The notes under the pieces were generated by a model. It did not search any database. It saw only the letters and a list, made by a program, of their open reading frames with translations, and was not told where the DNA came from. Shown here piece by piece: positions 17,080 through 25,418 of a DNA stretch of 64,000 nt. The stretch's first letter is position 1. Each line of letters opens with the position of its first letter. Made by a program: the position numbers and the translations under genes. The stretch spans positions 1-64,000 of the forward strand of contig CAZWPO010000016.1 of NCBI GenBank assembly GCA_964635975.1, in the 5' to 3' direction. This stretch comes from UBA5314 sp964635975 (GTDB lineage Bacteria > Bacillota > Syntrophomonadia > Syntrophomonadales > Syntrophomonadaceae).

Positions 17080-18948
17080 CTACCTGGGAATTTTTATCAT
17101 GAAGGAGGTCCCCTGCCCGGGTAGACTCTTTAGTTCGATACTGCCCTGATATTTGCCGGCCAGATGAAGAACTGAAGGCAGACCCAGACCCCGGTTGCCC
17201 GTGCCCTGTTTAGTCGAAAAGCCGGGCTCAAAAATTCGCCTCTGAATGTCCTCGGGAATATGACCTGGATTGTGGGTCTGAAAACAGAAGCAATCGGGAT
17301 CTTCCTTGATGGTGAGTCCGATCCGCCTATGCCCGGGTGGCAGGTCCTCCACCGCTTCCATGGAATTATTAAGCAAATTGCCGAGCATGGTCACCATATC
17401 CATTGGCCTCGCCTTCAAGCCCATCAGATCAGAATGCACATCCAGCTTGAATTCGATATCACGATTGGCTGACACCCCCATTTTGGTTATCAGCAGGGCA
17501 GTTAATTCGGGAAGGGCCAGTTTCAAGGCTTCATTGCTGCTCTTGACTTCCCGGTAAAGCTCACTGATATACTGACTGGCCTGGTCGATTTCGCCCATAG
17601 TCATAAGGCCGTACAGGGTATGCAGATGATTGATAAAATCATGGCGCTGGCTTTCCAGCTCCGAAGTCCTTTCGTTTAATTCGGCGGTAACCACATTGAC
17701 CAAACAGGTCAGAGCTTTTAGTATGCCAATGCCCCGATTAGCCACATTGTCCCTGGATTGGGCGAAATCAAATGAACTTGATCGGGATCTGGCAATCCCG
17801 GGGCGTTCCGCCGCGGTCTGGCAGGAGGCTTCTCCCTCCTCGGACAGGGCTAAAATAGTGATCGTATTGTTCAAGAACTGGTTGCTGTTATCGGAGTGAA
17901 AGAATTCCCCATCGGTAAAAAATCCTGCCGTGGGGGCTATTCCCTGGAGAGGCCTGGTCTCCATATCCACCATCTCCCCGAGCAGGCTGCGGCGAGCGCC
18001 GCATGAATATACGAATATGCTTTCGATAGTCTGCTGGTTTATCCAATCCAGCAGGAATTCCAATTGATCAATTATGAGGTTGATATGCCCAAAGCTAAAG
18101 CGAACTTTTTCACCTTCTTCGATGTCTCCGAAAAAGACTAGCGAATTATCGTCATGAAAGGAATGCGGAATTCTCGATACCAAAATGCCGTTTTTCTCCA
18201 TTACCAGGGGGAATTCAAAGCTGCTCAAGATATCCAGTTCTTCACCGATTCCCAGGTAACGCTGATATACTTGATAGGCCGGAAAGTTGTCGATGGTATA
18301 CACGCGCGATCCTTCCGAACGGGTTATGGTCATCTCCTTGCCGATGGGCTGCCAGCCCAGGTGGCTGTGCCTGGCCGCCACGAGCTTTTCGCCGCTCAAT
18401 AAGGCTCCCGCTACTCCACTGTCGGTAATCTCGCCATTTGCGAACACAAAACACTTGTGATGGTTTAGATTGTCCCCAGCGTTACCGCCCGCCACCGGTA
18501 GCAGGGCATTAACAGCCTGGATCCCTTTTAAAAGTTGATTGGCATTGATAGTCAACCCGGTGGCAAATAGAATCAATACTCGGGCGTCATCGGTATTCAT
18601 AAGCTCTGCCAGATAGCGGCCTAAATCAAAATCACTCTGACCGTGCTTTCTCATCAAGGCTACCCTGACATAAGTATCCTTAAAAACTGAAAAAGAAAGA
18701 ACGGTTTTTAAGCCGCTGCTAAAACCGTTCATTATTTCGCCATTGGTAGTGGTGCCAAGAACCTGACAACCGGGGATCAATTCCTGGATCTGTTCTGAAA
18801 TAGCGATAAGCAAGTTTTTATCGGAAACACCCGCGAACACCTGTGCCAGAACGGAGAGGTTAGTCCTGGACAGGAGTATCTCGCGGTTATTATAGACAAA
18901 TTCGCGTAAGCCGGCATAGTCAGAATAATAGGTATTGATCGTTTCCAT
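17080..18948 (-). CDS. FIST-domain sensor histidine kinase
   Basis: A 622-residue cytoplasmic sensor kinase: FIST_N (about 15-195), FIST_C (about 200-345), a H-box with ESQRHDFINHLHTLYGLMTM near residue 430, and a HATPase domain with N-box GNLLNNSMEAVEDL and G-box GNRGLGLPSVLHLAGKYQGS. It precedes its shortened paralogue by 77 bp in the same direction, so the two are likely one transcript. The shared sequence runs from METINTYY/RTINTYY to the H-box, marking a tandem duplication. ATG start with GGGGGAG upstream. No response regulator gene is close by. Confidence 0.88.
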   Translation of the reverse strand: METINTYYSDYAGLREFVYNNREILLSRTNLSVLAQVFAGVSDKNLLIAISEQIQELIPGCQVLGTTTNGEIMNGFSSGLKTVLSFSVFKDTYVRVALMRKHGQSDFDLGRYLAELMNTDDARVLILFATGLTINANQLLKGIQAVNALLPVAGGNAGDNLNHHKCFVFANGEITDSGVAGALLSGEKLVAARHSHLGWQPIGKEMTITRSEGSRVYTIDNFPAYQVYQRYLGIGEELDILSSFEFPLVMEKNGILVSRIPHSFHDDNSLVFFGDIEEGEKVRFSFGHINLIIDQLEFLLDWINQQTIESIFVYSCGARRSLLGEMVDMETRPLQGIAPTAGFFTDGEFFHSDNSNQFLNNTITILALSEEGEASCQTAAERPGIARSRSSSFDFAQSRDNVANRGIGILKALTCLVNVVTAELNERTSELESQRHDFINHLHTLYGLMTMGEIDQASQYISELYREVKSSNEALKLALPELTALLITKMGVSANRDIEFKLDVHSDLMGLKARPMDMVTMLGNLLNNSMEAVEDLPPGHRRIGLTIKEDPDCFCFQTHNPGHIPEDIQRRIFEPGFSTKQGTGNRGLGLPSVLHLAGKYQGSIELKSLPGQGTSFMIKIPR

Positions 18949-19127
18949 ATGATTCTCCCCCGGTTCATTGATCAGGAATCATTTTAAGCGAATTTCCACA
19001 CCTATTTAAATATATCGTCATTTTTCGACTAATTCAACACAATTGCTTTTTAGCACCATAATTTGGAATTATTGATTGGCCTGGCACAAGATTAATAGGG
19101 GATTTTCCGCGATTGCTAGCTGCAGAA

Positions 19128-19156
19128 TTGGACCCCGGCTGCATATGAGATATAAT
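19128..19156 (+). promoter_or_regulatory. Sigma-A-type promoter of the transketolase/RuBisCO-like operon
   Basis: TTGGAC at 19128-19133 and TATAAT at 19151-19156 are separated by exactly 17 bp. A start of transcription near 19163 would give a leader of about 40 bases to the ATG at 19202, which supports that start codon over the in-frame ATG at 19145. Confidence 0.6.
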
Positions 19157-19201
19157 TACCTGGAAAGCAAATATCTTGACCGCTTCGAGGAGATTGCAGT
19201 T

Positions 19202-20128
19202 ATGAAAAAGGAAAGCAGCATTGGCTGGCAGGATGAAGCCAAAATCATTGCCCGGGGAATTAGGAGACGGGTTCTGGAGCACACCATAAACAACAACGGG
19301 GGCTATCTCAGCCAAGCCTGCTCGGCTGCTGAGATAGTAGCCACCCTGTATATGCGCATTATGAATATAGGACCTTCGGCAGCCCCGCCGGTGCCAGAGC
19401 CCTTTCCGGGTGTACCGGGTCCGGCCAACCGTGCTTATTCGAACGGAGCCGGATACAACGGCCCCGCTGCAGCGCACCTGGACCGCTTTATTCTGTCCCC
19501 ATCCCAGTATGCTTTGGTAGTCTATGCTGCCCTGGTAGAGCTGGGCAGAATGGATCCTGAAGGACTGGCACAGTTCAATCAAGACGGCAGCACGGTGGAG
19601 ATGATCGGCGCGGAGCATTCCCCGGGAATGGAAGTGATGACCGGATCTCTCGGGCAGGGCATCAGCCAGGCCGCTGGAATCGCCATGGCCAGAAAACTAA
19701 AAGGTGAATCCGGCCGGATCTGGATGTTCATGTCAGATGGAGAATTCCAGTCCGGTCAGACATGGGAAGCCGTGCAGGCCATGTCACATTACCGGCTTGA
19801 TAATATGGGGATCTACGTGGATGTGAATGGGCAGCAGTGTGATGGAGAGGTGCCTGCGGTTATGAATATAGAGCCCCTGGATAAACGACTGAAAGCGTTC
19901 GGAGCCAGGGTGTATAAAGTCGATGGGCACGACCTGGAGGCACTGGCCAGACCGGCCCGATTGAAACCTGACGGACGCCCCGTGATAGTACTGGCTGTAA
20001 CCGATCCCTGCCGGGGGATAGAGATAATAGCCCGCCGCGCCCCCAAGCTGCACTATGTTCGCTTCGAGCGGGATGGGGAGCGGGAATTATACCGGGATTT
20101 CCTGGCCAAATGGGAAGAGGGAGAGTAA
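19202..20128 (+). CDS. Transketolase, N-terminal subunit
   Basis: The thiamine-diphosphate-binding half of a split transketolase, 308 residues. The TPP motif is read in SDGEFQSGQTWEA followed by VDVNGQQCDG; GSLGQGISQAAGIAMARK and HSPGMEVMTG are further family segments. A proline/alanine-rich insertion (PSAAPPVPEPFPGVPGP) sits before the segment HLDRFILSPSQYAL and is unusual. The start is the ATG at 19202, nine bases after GAGGAG and about 40 bases from a good promoter. Two bases separate its stop from the next gene, so the subunits are surely co-expressed and form a heteromeric enzyme. Confidence 0.9.
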   Translation: MKKESSIGWQDEAKIIARGIRRRVLEHTINNNGGYLSQACSAAEIVATLYMRIMNIGPSAAPPVPEPFPGVPGPANRAYSNGAGYNGPAAAHLDRFILSPSQYALVVYAALVELGRMDPEGLAQFNQDGSTVEMIGAEHSPGMEVMTGSLGQGISQAAGIAMARKLKGESGRIWMFMSDGEFQSGQTWEAVQAMSHYRLDNMGIYVDVNGQQCDGEVPAVMNIEPLDKRLKAFGARVYKVDGHDLEALARPARLKPDGRPVIVLAVTDPCRGIEIIARRAPKLHYVRFERDGERELYRDFLAKWEEGE

Positions 20129-20130
20129 AT

Positions 20131-21138
20131 ATGGAGATTTTATCAAAGATCCATCATGCCAATCTAGTCAGATGGGCCCGGGACAAAGCCGATGTGCTGG
20201 TCCTATCCGCCGACTTGACCAGTTCTACGGAGATCGATCTTTTCAGAGATACCTACCCGGAGCGCTTCTTCTCCATGGGTATCGCAGAGCAGAACATGCT
20301 GAGTTTTGCAGGCGGGCTGGCCCGTGAAGGCTATACACCCTTTGTCCATACTTTTGCAGTATTTATTTATCGACGTGCTTATGATCAGATAGCGGTATCA
20401 GTCGCCTACCCCAACCTGCCAGTCAAAATGTTCGGCTTTTTGCCCGGCGTCACCACACCGGGAGGGGCGACCCACCAGGCTATTGAGGATATCAGTATAA
20501 TGCGCTCACTACCCAATATGACTATTCTGGAATGCGGCGACGCCACCGATGTGGAGAGTGTGCTGGATGTAGCTTACAGCGTGCCCGGGCCGGTTTATAT
20601 TCGCATGCTGCGTGGTGAAATACCGAGGCTTTTCAAGAGAGACGAGCCTATGCTGCTTGGAAAAGCCCGGGATTTAAGCCGGGGAAGCGATATAGTTCTG
20701 CTTACCACCGGGATCTGCACCGAGGAGGCCATGAGGGCGGTCGGCGTCTTGCAGAAAAAGGGCGTCTGCATCGAACATATCCATATCTCGACCTTAAAGC
20801 CTTTTGAACACCCGGAAATAATCGAAAAAATTGCGGGCTCCAGATATGGTGCAATCACTATGGAAAACCACTCCGTTATCGGAGGGCTGGGGACTATCCT
20901 GGCCGAGAAAATGGCTGAAGCCGGGGTGGGGAAAAAATTATACAGAATCGGCATCAAGGATACATTTTTACACGGCGCCAGCCGCAGATACCTGGCCCGA
21001 GAATACGAAATCGACGCGCTGGCCTTGATTGAACAGGTGGAGAAGATAATCGGCATGAGATTTGCGATCTCTGAAGACCAGCTGGAGCAGGTGCACATAA
21101 CGCCAGTACACAGCCTGGCCAAAGCGGAGGCACTTTAA
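20131..21138 (+). CDS. Transketolase, C-terminal subunit
   Basis: The pyrimidine-binding and C-terminal half of the split enzyme, 335 residues. The catalytic glutamate is in SMGIAEQNMLSFAGGLA; TTPGGATHQAIEDISIMRSLPNM is the usual adjoining loop, and the C-terminal domain (GIKDTFLHGASRRYL) is complete. Together with the preceding gene it transfers two-carbon ketol units between sugar phosphates. In known D-apiose pathways such split transketolases (AptAB) act on apulose 4-phosphate, but a generic pentose role is equally possible. Its stop overlaps the start of the next gene (TAATG). Confidence 0.9.
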   Translation: MEILSKIHHANLVRWARDKADVLVLSADLTSSTEIDLFRDTYPERFFSMGIAEQNMLSFAGGLAREGYTPFVHTFAVFIYRRAYDQIAVSVAYPNLPVKMFGFLPGVTTPGGATHQAIEDISIMRSLPNMTILECGDATDVESVLDVAYSVPGPVYIRMLRGEIPRLFKRDEPMLLGKARDLSRGSDIVLLTTGICTEEAMRAVGVLQKKGVCIEHIHISTLKPFEHPEIIEKIAGSRYGAITMENHSVIGGLGTILAEKMAEAGVGKKLYRIGIKDTFLHGASRRYLAREYEIDALALIEQVEKIIGMRFAISEDQLEQVHITPVHSLAKAEAL

Positions 21139-22259
21139 TGAAGAGGTTTTCGATCGTCTATCGCCTGAGCGGAGGCGAGTCCGAAGCCTATTTGAAAGCG
21201 CAGGACATCTGCCTGGAACAGACGGTGGAATTCCCAGCTGAACTGGTCCCGGCCGGTTTTATTCAGGATCAGGTAGTGGGGAGAATAGAGGATTTCAGGC
21301 GTTTGGACGAGTCTGCCTGCCAGGCGGTAATCAGCTTTGCTCTGGAAACAGCCGCTGGAGAGCTGACCCAACTGCTAAACGTCATCTTTGGTAATATCAG
21401 CATCAAACCCGGCTACCGGGTGGAGGAGATCCGGCTGTCAGACAGCATTTTGTCAGGCATTAAAGGTCCCCGCTTCGGGCAGTCCGGGCTGCGGGACTTA
21501 CTGGGGGTGCTCAAACGCCCTCTGCTGTTTACCGCCTTGAAACCCATGGGTCTATCAGCTGATCAGCTGGCTAACCTGGCTTATCAGTTTGCCCTGGGCG
21601 GCATTGACATGATCAAGGACGACCATGGCCTGAGTGATCAAAGCTACGCTCCTTTCAAAGAACGGGTATTAAAATGTACCCGGGCGGTAAACCGGGCCAA
21701 CCAGGAAACCGGTCAAAACAGCATATACATAGCCAATATTACCGCGCCTTTCGATCAGATAGCGGCTAGAGCAAAATATGCCCGCGACAACGGAGCGGGC
21801 GGTCTGCTGGTATCTCCCGGCTTAGTGGGTTTTGACGCCATGCGCTGCCTGGCTGAGGATGACAGCATCGGTCTGCCCATTATAGCCCATCCAGCTCTGC
21901 TGGGGAGCTACGTCTTGAGTCCTGAAAACGGTATCTCCCATTATGCTTTATTCGGTCAAATCATGCGCTTGGCCGGAGCTGATGGCGCGGTATATCCCAA
22001 CTTCGGAGGCCGTTTTTCCTTCAGCCGGGAGGAATGCAAGGGCATAGCTGACGGAACTGCTGCACCCATGGGCAGGTTAAAAACCATCTTTCCCTGCCCG
22101 GGCGGGGGGATGAGCATAGATACCATCCCGGAGATGCTGGATGTGTATGGAAACGAGGTGGCATTTTTAGTCGGTGGCGGGCTGTTCCGCCACGGGCCGG
22201 ACATCGTGGCAAACAGCCGCTATTTCAGACACCTGGTGGAGAGCGATAAGAGCATATAA
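21138..22259 (+). CDS. RuBisCO-like protein (form IV)
   Basis: A 373-residue RuBisCO large-subunit homologue. Lys135 in FTALKPMGLS matches the catalytic loop lysine, Lys160 in GGIDMIKDDHGLSDQ matches the carbamylated lysine, but the E of the canonical KxDDE is His163 and the second loop lysine is Met. Phosphate-binding glycine loops (PCPGGGMS, FLVGGGLFRHG) remain. It is thus a form IV protein, not a CO2-fixing enzyme; the KDDHG pattern resembles the group that includes decarboxylating or isomerising enzymes of sugar-acid phosphates (OiaX type). It is about 40 residues short at the C-terminus. One-base overlap with the transketolase gene implies a shared pathway. Confidence 0.9.
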   Translation: MKRFSIVYRLSGGESEAYLKAQDICLEQTVEFPAELVPAGFIQDQVVGRIEDFRRLDESACQAVISFALETAAGELTQLLNVIFGNISIKPGYRVEEIRLSDSILSGIKGPRFGQSGLRDLLGVLKRPLLFTALKPMGLSADQLANLAYQFALGGIDMIKDDHGLSDQSYAPFKERVLKCTRAVNRANQETGQNSIYIANITAPFDQIAARAKYARDNGAGGLLVSPGLVGFDAMRCLAEDDSIGLPIIAHPALLGSYVLSPENGISHYALFGQIMRLAGADGAVYPNFGGRFSFSREECKGIADGTAAPMGRLKTIFPCPGGGMSIDTIPEMLDVYGNEVAFLVGGGLFRHGPDIVANSRYFRHLVESDKSI

Positions 22260-22762
22260 GACCGTATTAAAATCCTGTGAAACGCATGGCGGGTTCTAAA
22301 AATATGAGTATTTTAGAATCCGCTTAATTCTTTATGCGCTTAATAAGGCGTTTCTTATACCGGCCCCCGCAAGCCTCCTGCAAGTTAGCACCCCGCAAGT
22401 CTTTCTATTCCGAATTTATCAGCAATCGTTGCTTTAAATTACCTGTAGCTTTCTGCAGGTTACAAATATTACTAAAAATGCTATAAAATAAGTATATTTA
22501 TTTGCACAATTTGCTTACTCTGGCAAAAAAATTCAAATGACATATTGATGATGAAAGATTTTTTGAGGGGGTGGTAGAAATATGGATGTTATTTGAAAAA
22601 TACAAAACCTGCATTATAAAAAAATAGTGGCATAGCAGGTACGAGAGAACACCTTGCAAGCCGGTTCTCAGAAAAGCCTAACTAAACCACTACATTCTAA
22701 TTGTCAATTCTTCACTAAATTTTGTCAATGGTGTTTTACAGACAAAAAAGGAGGTTAAAATC
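22260..22762. other. Intergenic spacer at the edge of an AT-rich island
   Basis: Marks a drop in GC towards the bacteriocin locus. It holds a terminator-like hairpin (22290-22323), three GCAAG elements each preceded by CCCC or CCT (22364-22399), a hairpin ACCTG/CAGGT at 22441-22462, and an inverted repeat GAGAAC/GTTCTC at 22645-22669. Three short stop-rich frames are present but none looks coding. A CTATAAAAT element near 22480 could be a -10 box for the next gene. Confidence 0.5.
22290..22323 (+). terminator. Hairpin after the RuBisCO-like gene
   Basis: Stem GCGG(G)TTCTAAAA / TTTTAGAA(T)CCGC with an 8-base loop, 30 bp after the stop. It is not followed by a run of T, so termination is likely but not certain. 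Confidence 0.5.
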
Positions 22763-23509
22763 ATGAAAAAACATCCATTAAATGTTTTTATGATAATTGT
22801 ACTATCAGCAGTTTTAATTGTTAGCCCAGCTATGGCCGGGGTAACCATCGCTGATAATCTTAAGGATAATGTTAAATTAAAATATGAAAAACTGACAGGA
22901 ACAGAACACGAAGAAATAGTAAAAGAAGCCTTGAATGACCGCACGATCCATTCTCTACTTGATGAATTAGTTGGCCCCAATGCCAGGATTTCCAAATCAT
23001 CAGCATATAAAATCGCACTTGGGAAAACAAACGGATATTCCGTCACCATGTATACAGGTGATTCTGACAACACCCTGATTATGTACGGTGTCTTTGACAA
23101 TAAGATTAAAACAGGTGCTGTTGTATTTGAAAGCTCAGAAAAAGCAAGAGTTTATGATGTTGTTGATGGTAAAATATACAATACTTCAATAGAAGAGTTT
23201 GTCGGAACAAAAGAAAAACCTGAGATTAAGAGCACTTATATTGACGGGCCCTATGCGGCTACCGCCTCATCTGAGCAAACTAAGACATCTTTGCCGAAAT
23301 CAGGCAGCAGTTGCTCATGGTGTACTCACGGTTGTAACATCATCATTGGTCTGGGCTGCGGAATGGCAGCTTTTACAAGATGTCTTTTAATTTGCAATGT
23401 AAACCTGGTATGCGAAGGCATATGTAACGCACTTTGGATAGTTCTCTGCTACGGTGGGACAGTCGGAGTGAATTGTCCGCAACTATGTACTGACATGGGT
23501 TACTGTTGA
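22763..23509 (+). CDS. Halocin-C8-like bacteriocin precursor
   Basis: A 248-residue secreted precursor. Residues 1-25 are a signal peptide ending PAMAG. The middle (26-183) has no Cys at all. The last 65 residues hold 12 Cys, starting SCSWCTHGCN and ending CTDMGYC, with hydrophobic stretches between. This layout (signal, long Cys-free region, small Cys-rich C-terminal domain) is that of halocin C8 precursors, where the N-terminal part acts as immunity protein and the C-terminal part is the released peptide. Similar domains are found in bacteria. AAGGAGGTTAAAATC precedes the ATG. Base composition is more AT-rich than that of the flanking genes, which hints at transfer. Confidence 0.75.
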   Translation: MKKHPLNVFMIIVLSAVLIVSPAMAGVTIADNLKDNVKLKYEKLTGTEHEEIVKEALNDRTIHSLLDELVGPNARISKSSAYKIALGKTNGYSVTMYTGDSDNTLIMYGVFDNKIKTGAVVFESSEKARVYDVVDGKIYNTSIEEFVGTKEKPEIKSTYIDGPYAATASSEQTKTSLPKSGSSCSWCTHGCNIIIGLGCGMAAFTRCLLICNVNLVCEGICNALWIVLCYGGTVGVNCPQLCTDMGYC

Positions 23510-23542
23510 TAAAAAGCAAAGGGGTAAGGGGGGGCACCACAA

Positions 23543-23926
23543 ATGTCAGATACTTTTTTTTACCTGTTAGAATTGTGTTGTTTGTCGGGTATAGCATTCC
23601 TTCTTCTTTACCCCTTTTATCTCAGAGAGCGAGATGCATCTCACTTCCGCTGGTTTTGGCAATCAATAACTGGATGTTTTAAAAGCAGACATAATGCTTG
23701 CTTACTACTGTTTACGCTCACCGGCATAATGATAGCAAATACTACGGCGCGTTTTACGCAGTCATTGTCTAAAGGATTTTTAATTGCAATCATCTATATT
23801 CTGCTAGTCTATCCAGTAGTTTTTTGGTATCCTCGCCACTTATACAAGAATAATTCCGAAAAATACGCAGGAATTTGGAAAAGTATTGGTGATTGGCTGG
23901 AAGGACCGAAAAGTCCATTTTCTTGA
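23543..23926 (+). CDS. Small membrane protein of the bacteriocin locus
   Basis: A 127-residue protein with three hydrophobic segments (residues about 6-25, 52-68 and 82-97), a basic loop and a charged C-terminus; I do not recognise its family. It follows the bacteriocin gene by 33 bp and precedes the VKOR-like gene by 12 bp, all in one direction. By position it could be an immunity or export protein, but nothing in the sequence proves that. AAGGGGGGGCACCAC supplies the ribosome site, with ATG at 23543. Confidence 0.7.
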   Translation: MSDTFFYLLELCCLSGIAFLLLYPFYLRERDASHFRWFWQSITGCFKSRHNACLLLFTLTGIMIANTTARFTQSLSKGFLIAIIYILLVYPVVFWYPRHLYKNNSEKYAGIWKSIGDWLEGPKSPFS

Positions 23927-23938
23927 GGAGGTATTAAA

Positions 23939-24361
23939 GTGAAAGCACTGTATGGTATCATGCCCAAAATCTTGTCTTTGACTAACATAGTCTTATTGAC
24001 ATATACTGCTACGTTAAAATACAATGACTCATTAACTGGCTGTGCTTCATGCAAAGCGGTGTATTTCTTGCCTGTATCTGATGTATTTCTTGCTCTTATG
24101 GGTGCTGGAGCTTCCTTAATACTTTTTCTGCTGTTATGTTTTAATAGTGGACCTGCCCGTATTTTTGCCTTCACTATTACAATAGCATGCGCGGTTTTTG
24201 CCAGTTTCCTTCAGGCACTCCAGTTTTCTTCGGGCAAAGAGCTTTGCTATTATTGCTTTAGTGCGGCCATCATTTTTTACCTGATTTTTATGCTGTTGTT
24301 TTACCAGGTAATGATACGCCAAATTATGCTTTCTATTAATGCAGATCCCATAAATCCCTGA
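23939..24361 (+). CDS. VKOR-like thiol oxidoreductase (putative)
   Basis: A 140-residue protein with four membrane segments. A loop after the first helix has C35-A-S-C38, and the third-to-fourth helix boundary has C103-Y-Y-C106, the placement and spacing of the loop and active-site cysteine pairs of vitamin K epoxide reductase-like enzymes; the segment FLPVSDVFLALMGAGAS between them recalls their conserved Ser and small-residue helix. Bacterial VKORs oxidise a DsbA-like partner or substrate Cys. In this operon the obvious substrate is the 12-Cys precursor. No thioredoxin domain is present here. GTG start behind GAGGAGG. Confidence is limited because it rests on motifs only. Confidence 0.6.
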   Translation: MKALYGIMPKILSLTNIVLLTYTATLKYNDSLTGCASCKAVYFLPVSDVFLALMGAGASLILFLLLCFNSGPARIFAFTITIACAVFASFLQALQFSSGKELCYYCFSAAIIFYLIFMLLFYQVMIRQIMLSINADPINP

Positions 24362-24450
24362 TTTATATTAGTGAGAGTCCTGGGTTCTACCGAAGTGATA
24401 TTGTGCGGTCAAGAGGTCTTATCCATAAGGGGAAAATATGTGCTGGGCTG

Positions 24451-25107
24451 CTAACAACCATAATATTTTATCATTGCTTCTATACGTGAAGTAACACCAA
24501 GCTTTGATAAAATATTGCTAACATGAAATTCTACAGTTCTAATTTTTATTCCTAGTTGTGCGGCTATTTCTTTATTCTGCAAACCTTGCGAAACCAAAAA
24601 AAGAACTTCTAATTCTCTGGGCGTTAACAGTTCTAGTGAGTTTTCGCATCCTTCATGTTTGTGCAATTCATGGCCTGGCCGCATTTTTGAAGCAGGCGTA
24701 TAGTTTATTTTGCAAGGGTAAAAGTATCCTTCATAATAGACTTGAACTATTGCTTCTATCATTTCTTTCTGGGTGCAGTTTTTTAACAAAAGGCCCTCAA
24801 ATCCTATTTTCATAGCGGTGGCTGAATCAATGTATGTATGCTCTGAAAAAGCTATGGTTTTGATCTGCAAATATTGCTTTTTTAATGTTCTTATTACTTC
24901 AAGACCATTTATTTGCATCGTGTTGATATCTAATATTACGATATCAGGCTCCAATTCCCGTATCAATTTTAAACCTTCCCGGTCATTAAACGCAGTATCT
25001 ACTCGAAATAGCTGCTGATCGCTTAATAAAAACTCAACAATACCTCTGGCTACCACCGGGTAAGAATCAATTACAAGGACCTTGATTAACGTGTTAACGC
25101 GGAGCAT
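24451..25107 (-). CDS. NarL/LuxR-type response regulator
   Basis: A 218-residue regulator: receiver domain (about residues 8-125, phosphoacceptor Asp in DIVILDINTMQ, Lys in GLLLKN) and a C-terminal LuxR-type helix-turn-helix (LTPRELEVLFLVSQGLQNKEIAAQLGIK...TVEFHVSNILSKLGV). No kinase gene is adjacent. It converges on the bacteriocin operon, whose AT-rich composition it shares, so it probably belongs to the same locus. Its own promoter region carries three phased heptamers and a TATAAT (see next entries), suggesting autoregulation. Confidence 0.88.
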   Translation of the reverse strand: MLRVNTLIKVLVIDSYPVVARGIVEFLLSDQQLFRVDTAFNDREGLKLIRELEPDIVILDINTMQINGLEVIRTLKKQYLQIKTIAFSEHTYIDSATAMKIGFEGLLLKNCTQKEMIEAIVQVYYEGYFYPCKINYTPASKMRPGHELHKHEGCENSLELLTPRELEVLFLVSQGLQNKEIAAQLGIKIRTVEFHVSNILSKLGVTSRIEAMIKYYGC

Positions 25108-25142
25108 TGGAATAGCCCCCCTCTAAATTGTTCTGCATGAGA

Positions 25143-25148
25143 ATTATA
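25143..25148 (-). promoter_or_regulatory. -10 element of the LuxR-type regulator gene
   Basis: TATAAT on the minus strand. The -35 position (25166-25171) reads GGTAAT, far from TTGACA, so the promoter would need an activator. The phased heptamers lie just upstream of it. Confidence 0.4.
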
Positions 25149-25179
25149 ACACAAAAAATACAATTATTACCTACTGTGG

Positions 25180-25228
25180 CATGAACTGTTGTAATAGAGA
25201 CATGAACGGTTGCGTTTCAGACATGAAC
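25180..25228. promoter_or_regulatory. Three CATGAAC heptamers in 21-bp phase
   Basis: CATGAAC begins at 25180, 25201 and 25222, exactly 21 bp apart, i.e. two helical turns. With a start of transcription near 25136 they are centred at about -48, -69 and -90 of the regulator gene, the usual place for response-regulator binding sites. A related dyad GTTCACTTGAAC lies at 25269-25280. Confidence 0.6.
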
Positions 25229-25418
25229 TACCAGAAATTTGACTAAAACGACTAAAACAAAAGCAAAAGTTCACTTGAACGGAACACCGGCACGAAAATT
25301 ACCCAGGTGATACGTGGTAGTTTGATCATCATCGGGAGAAGACTAAAACAGCAAAGTTTATGCCGCAATTCAGGGTATAATATTGATAAAGGTAGAAATA
25401 AAAACTGGGGGTGAAATT

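Noticed and set aside
18949..19201. Sigma-54 promoter with TGGCAC near 19082 for the transketolase operon
   Set aside because: There is no TTGCA-like element at the right distance, while a clear sigma-A-type pair lies at 19128-19156.
19034..19618. Minus-strand frame over the transketolase start
   Set aside because: No family features, no site, fully within a clear transketolase gene and its promoter.
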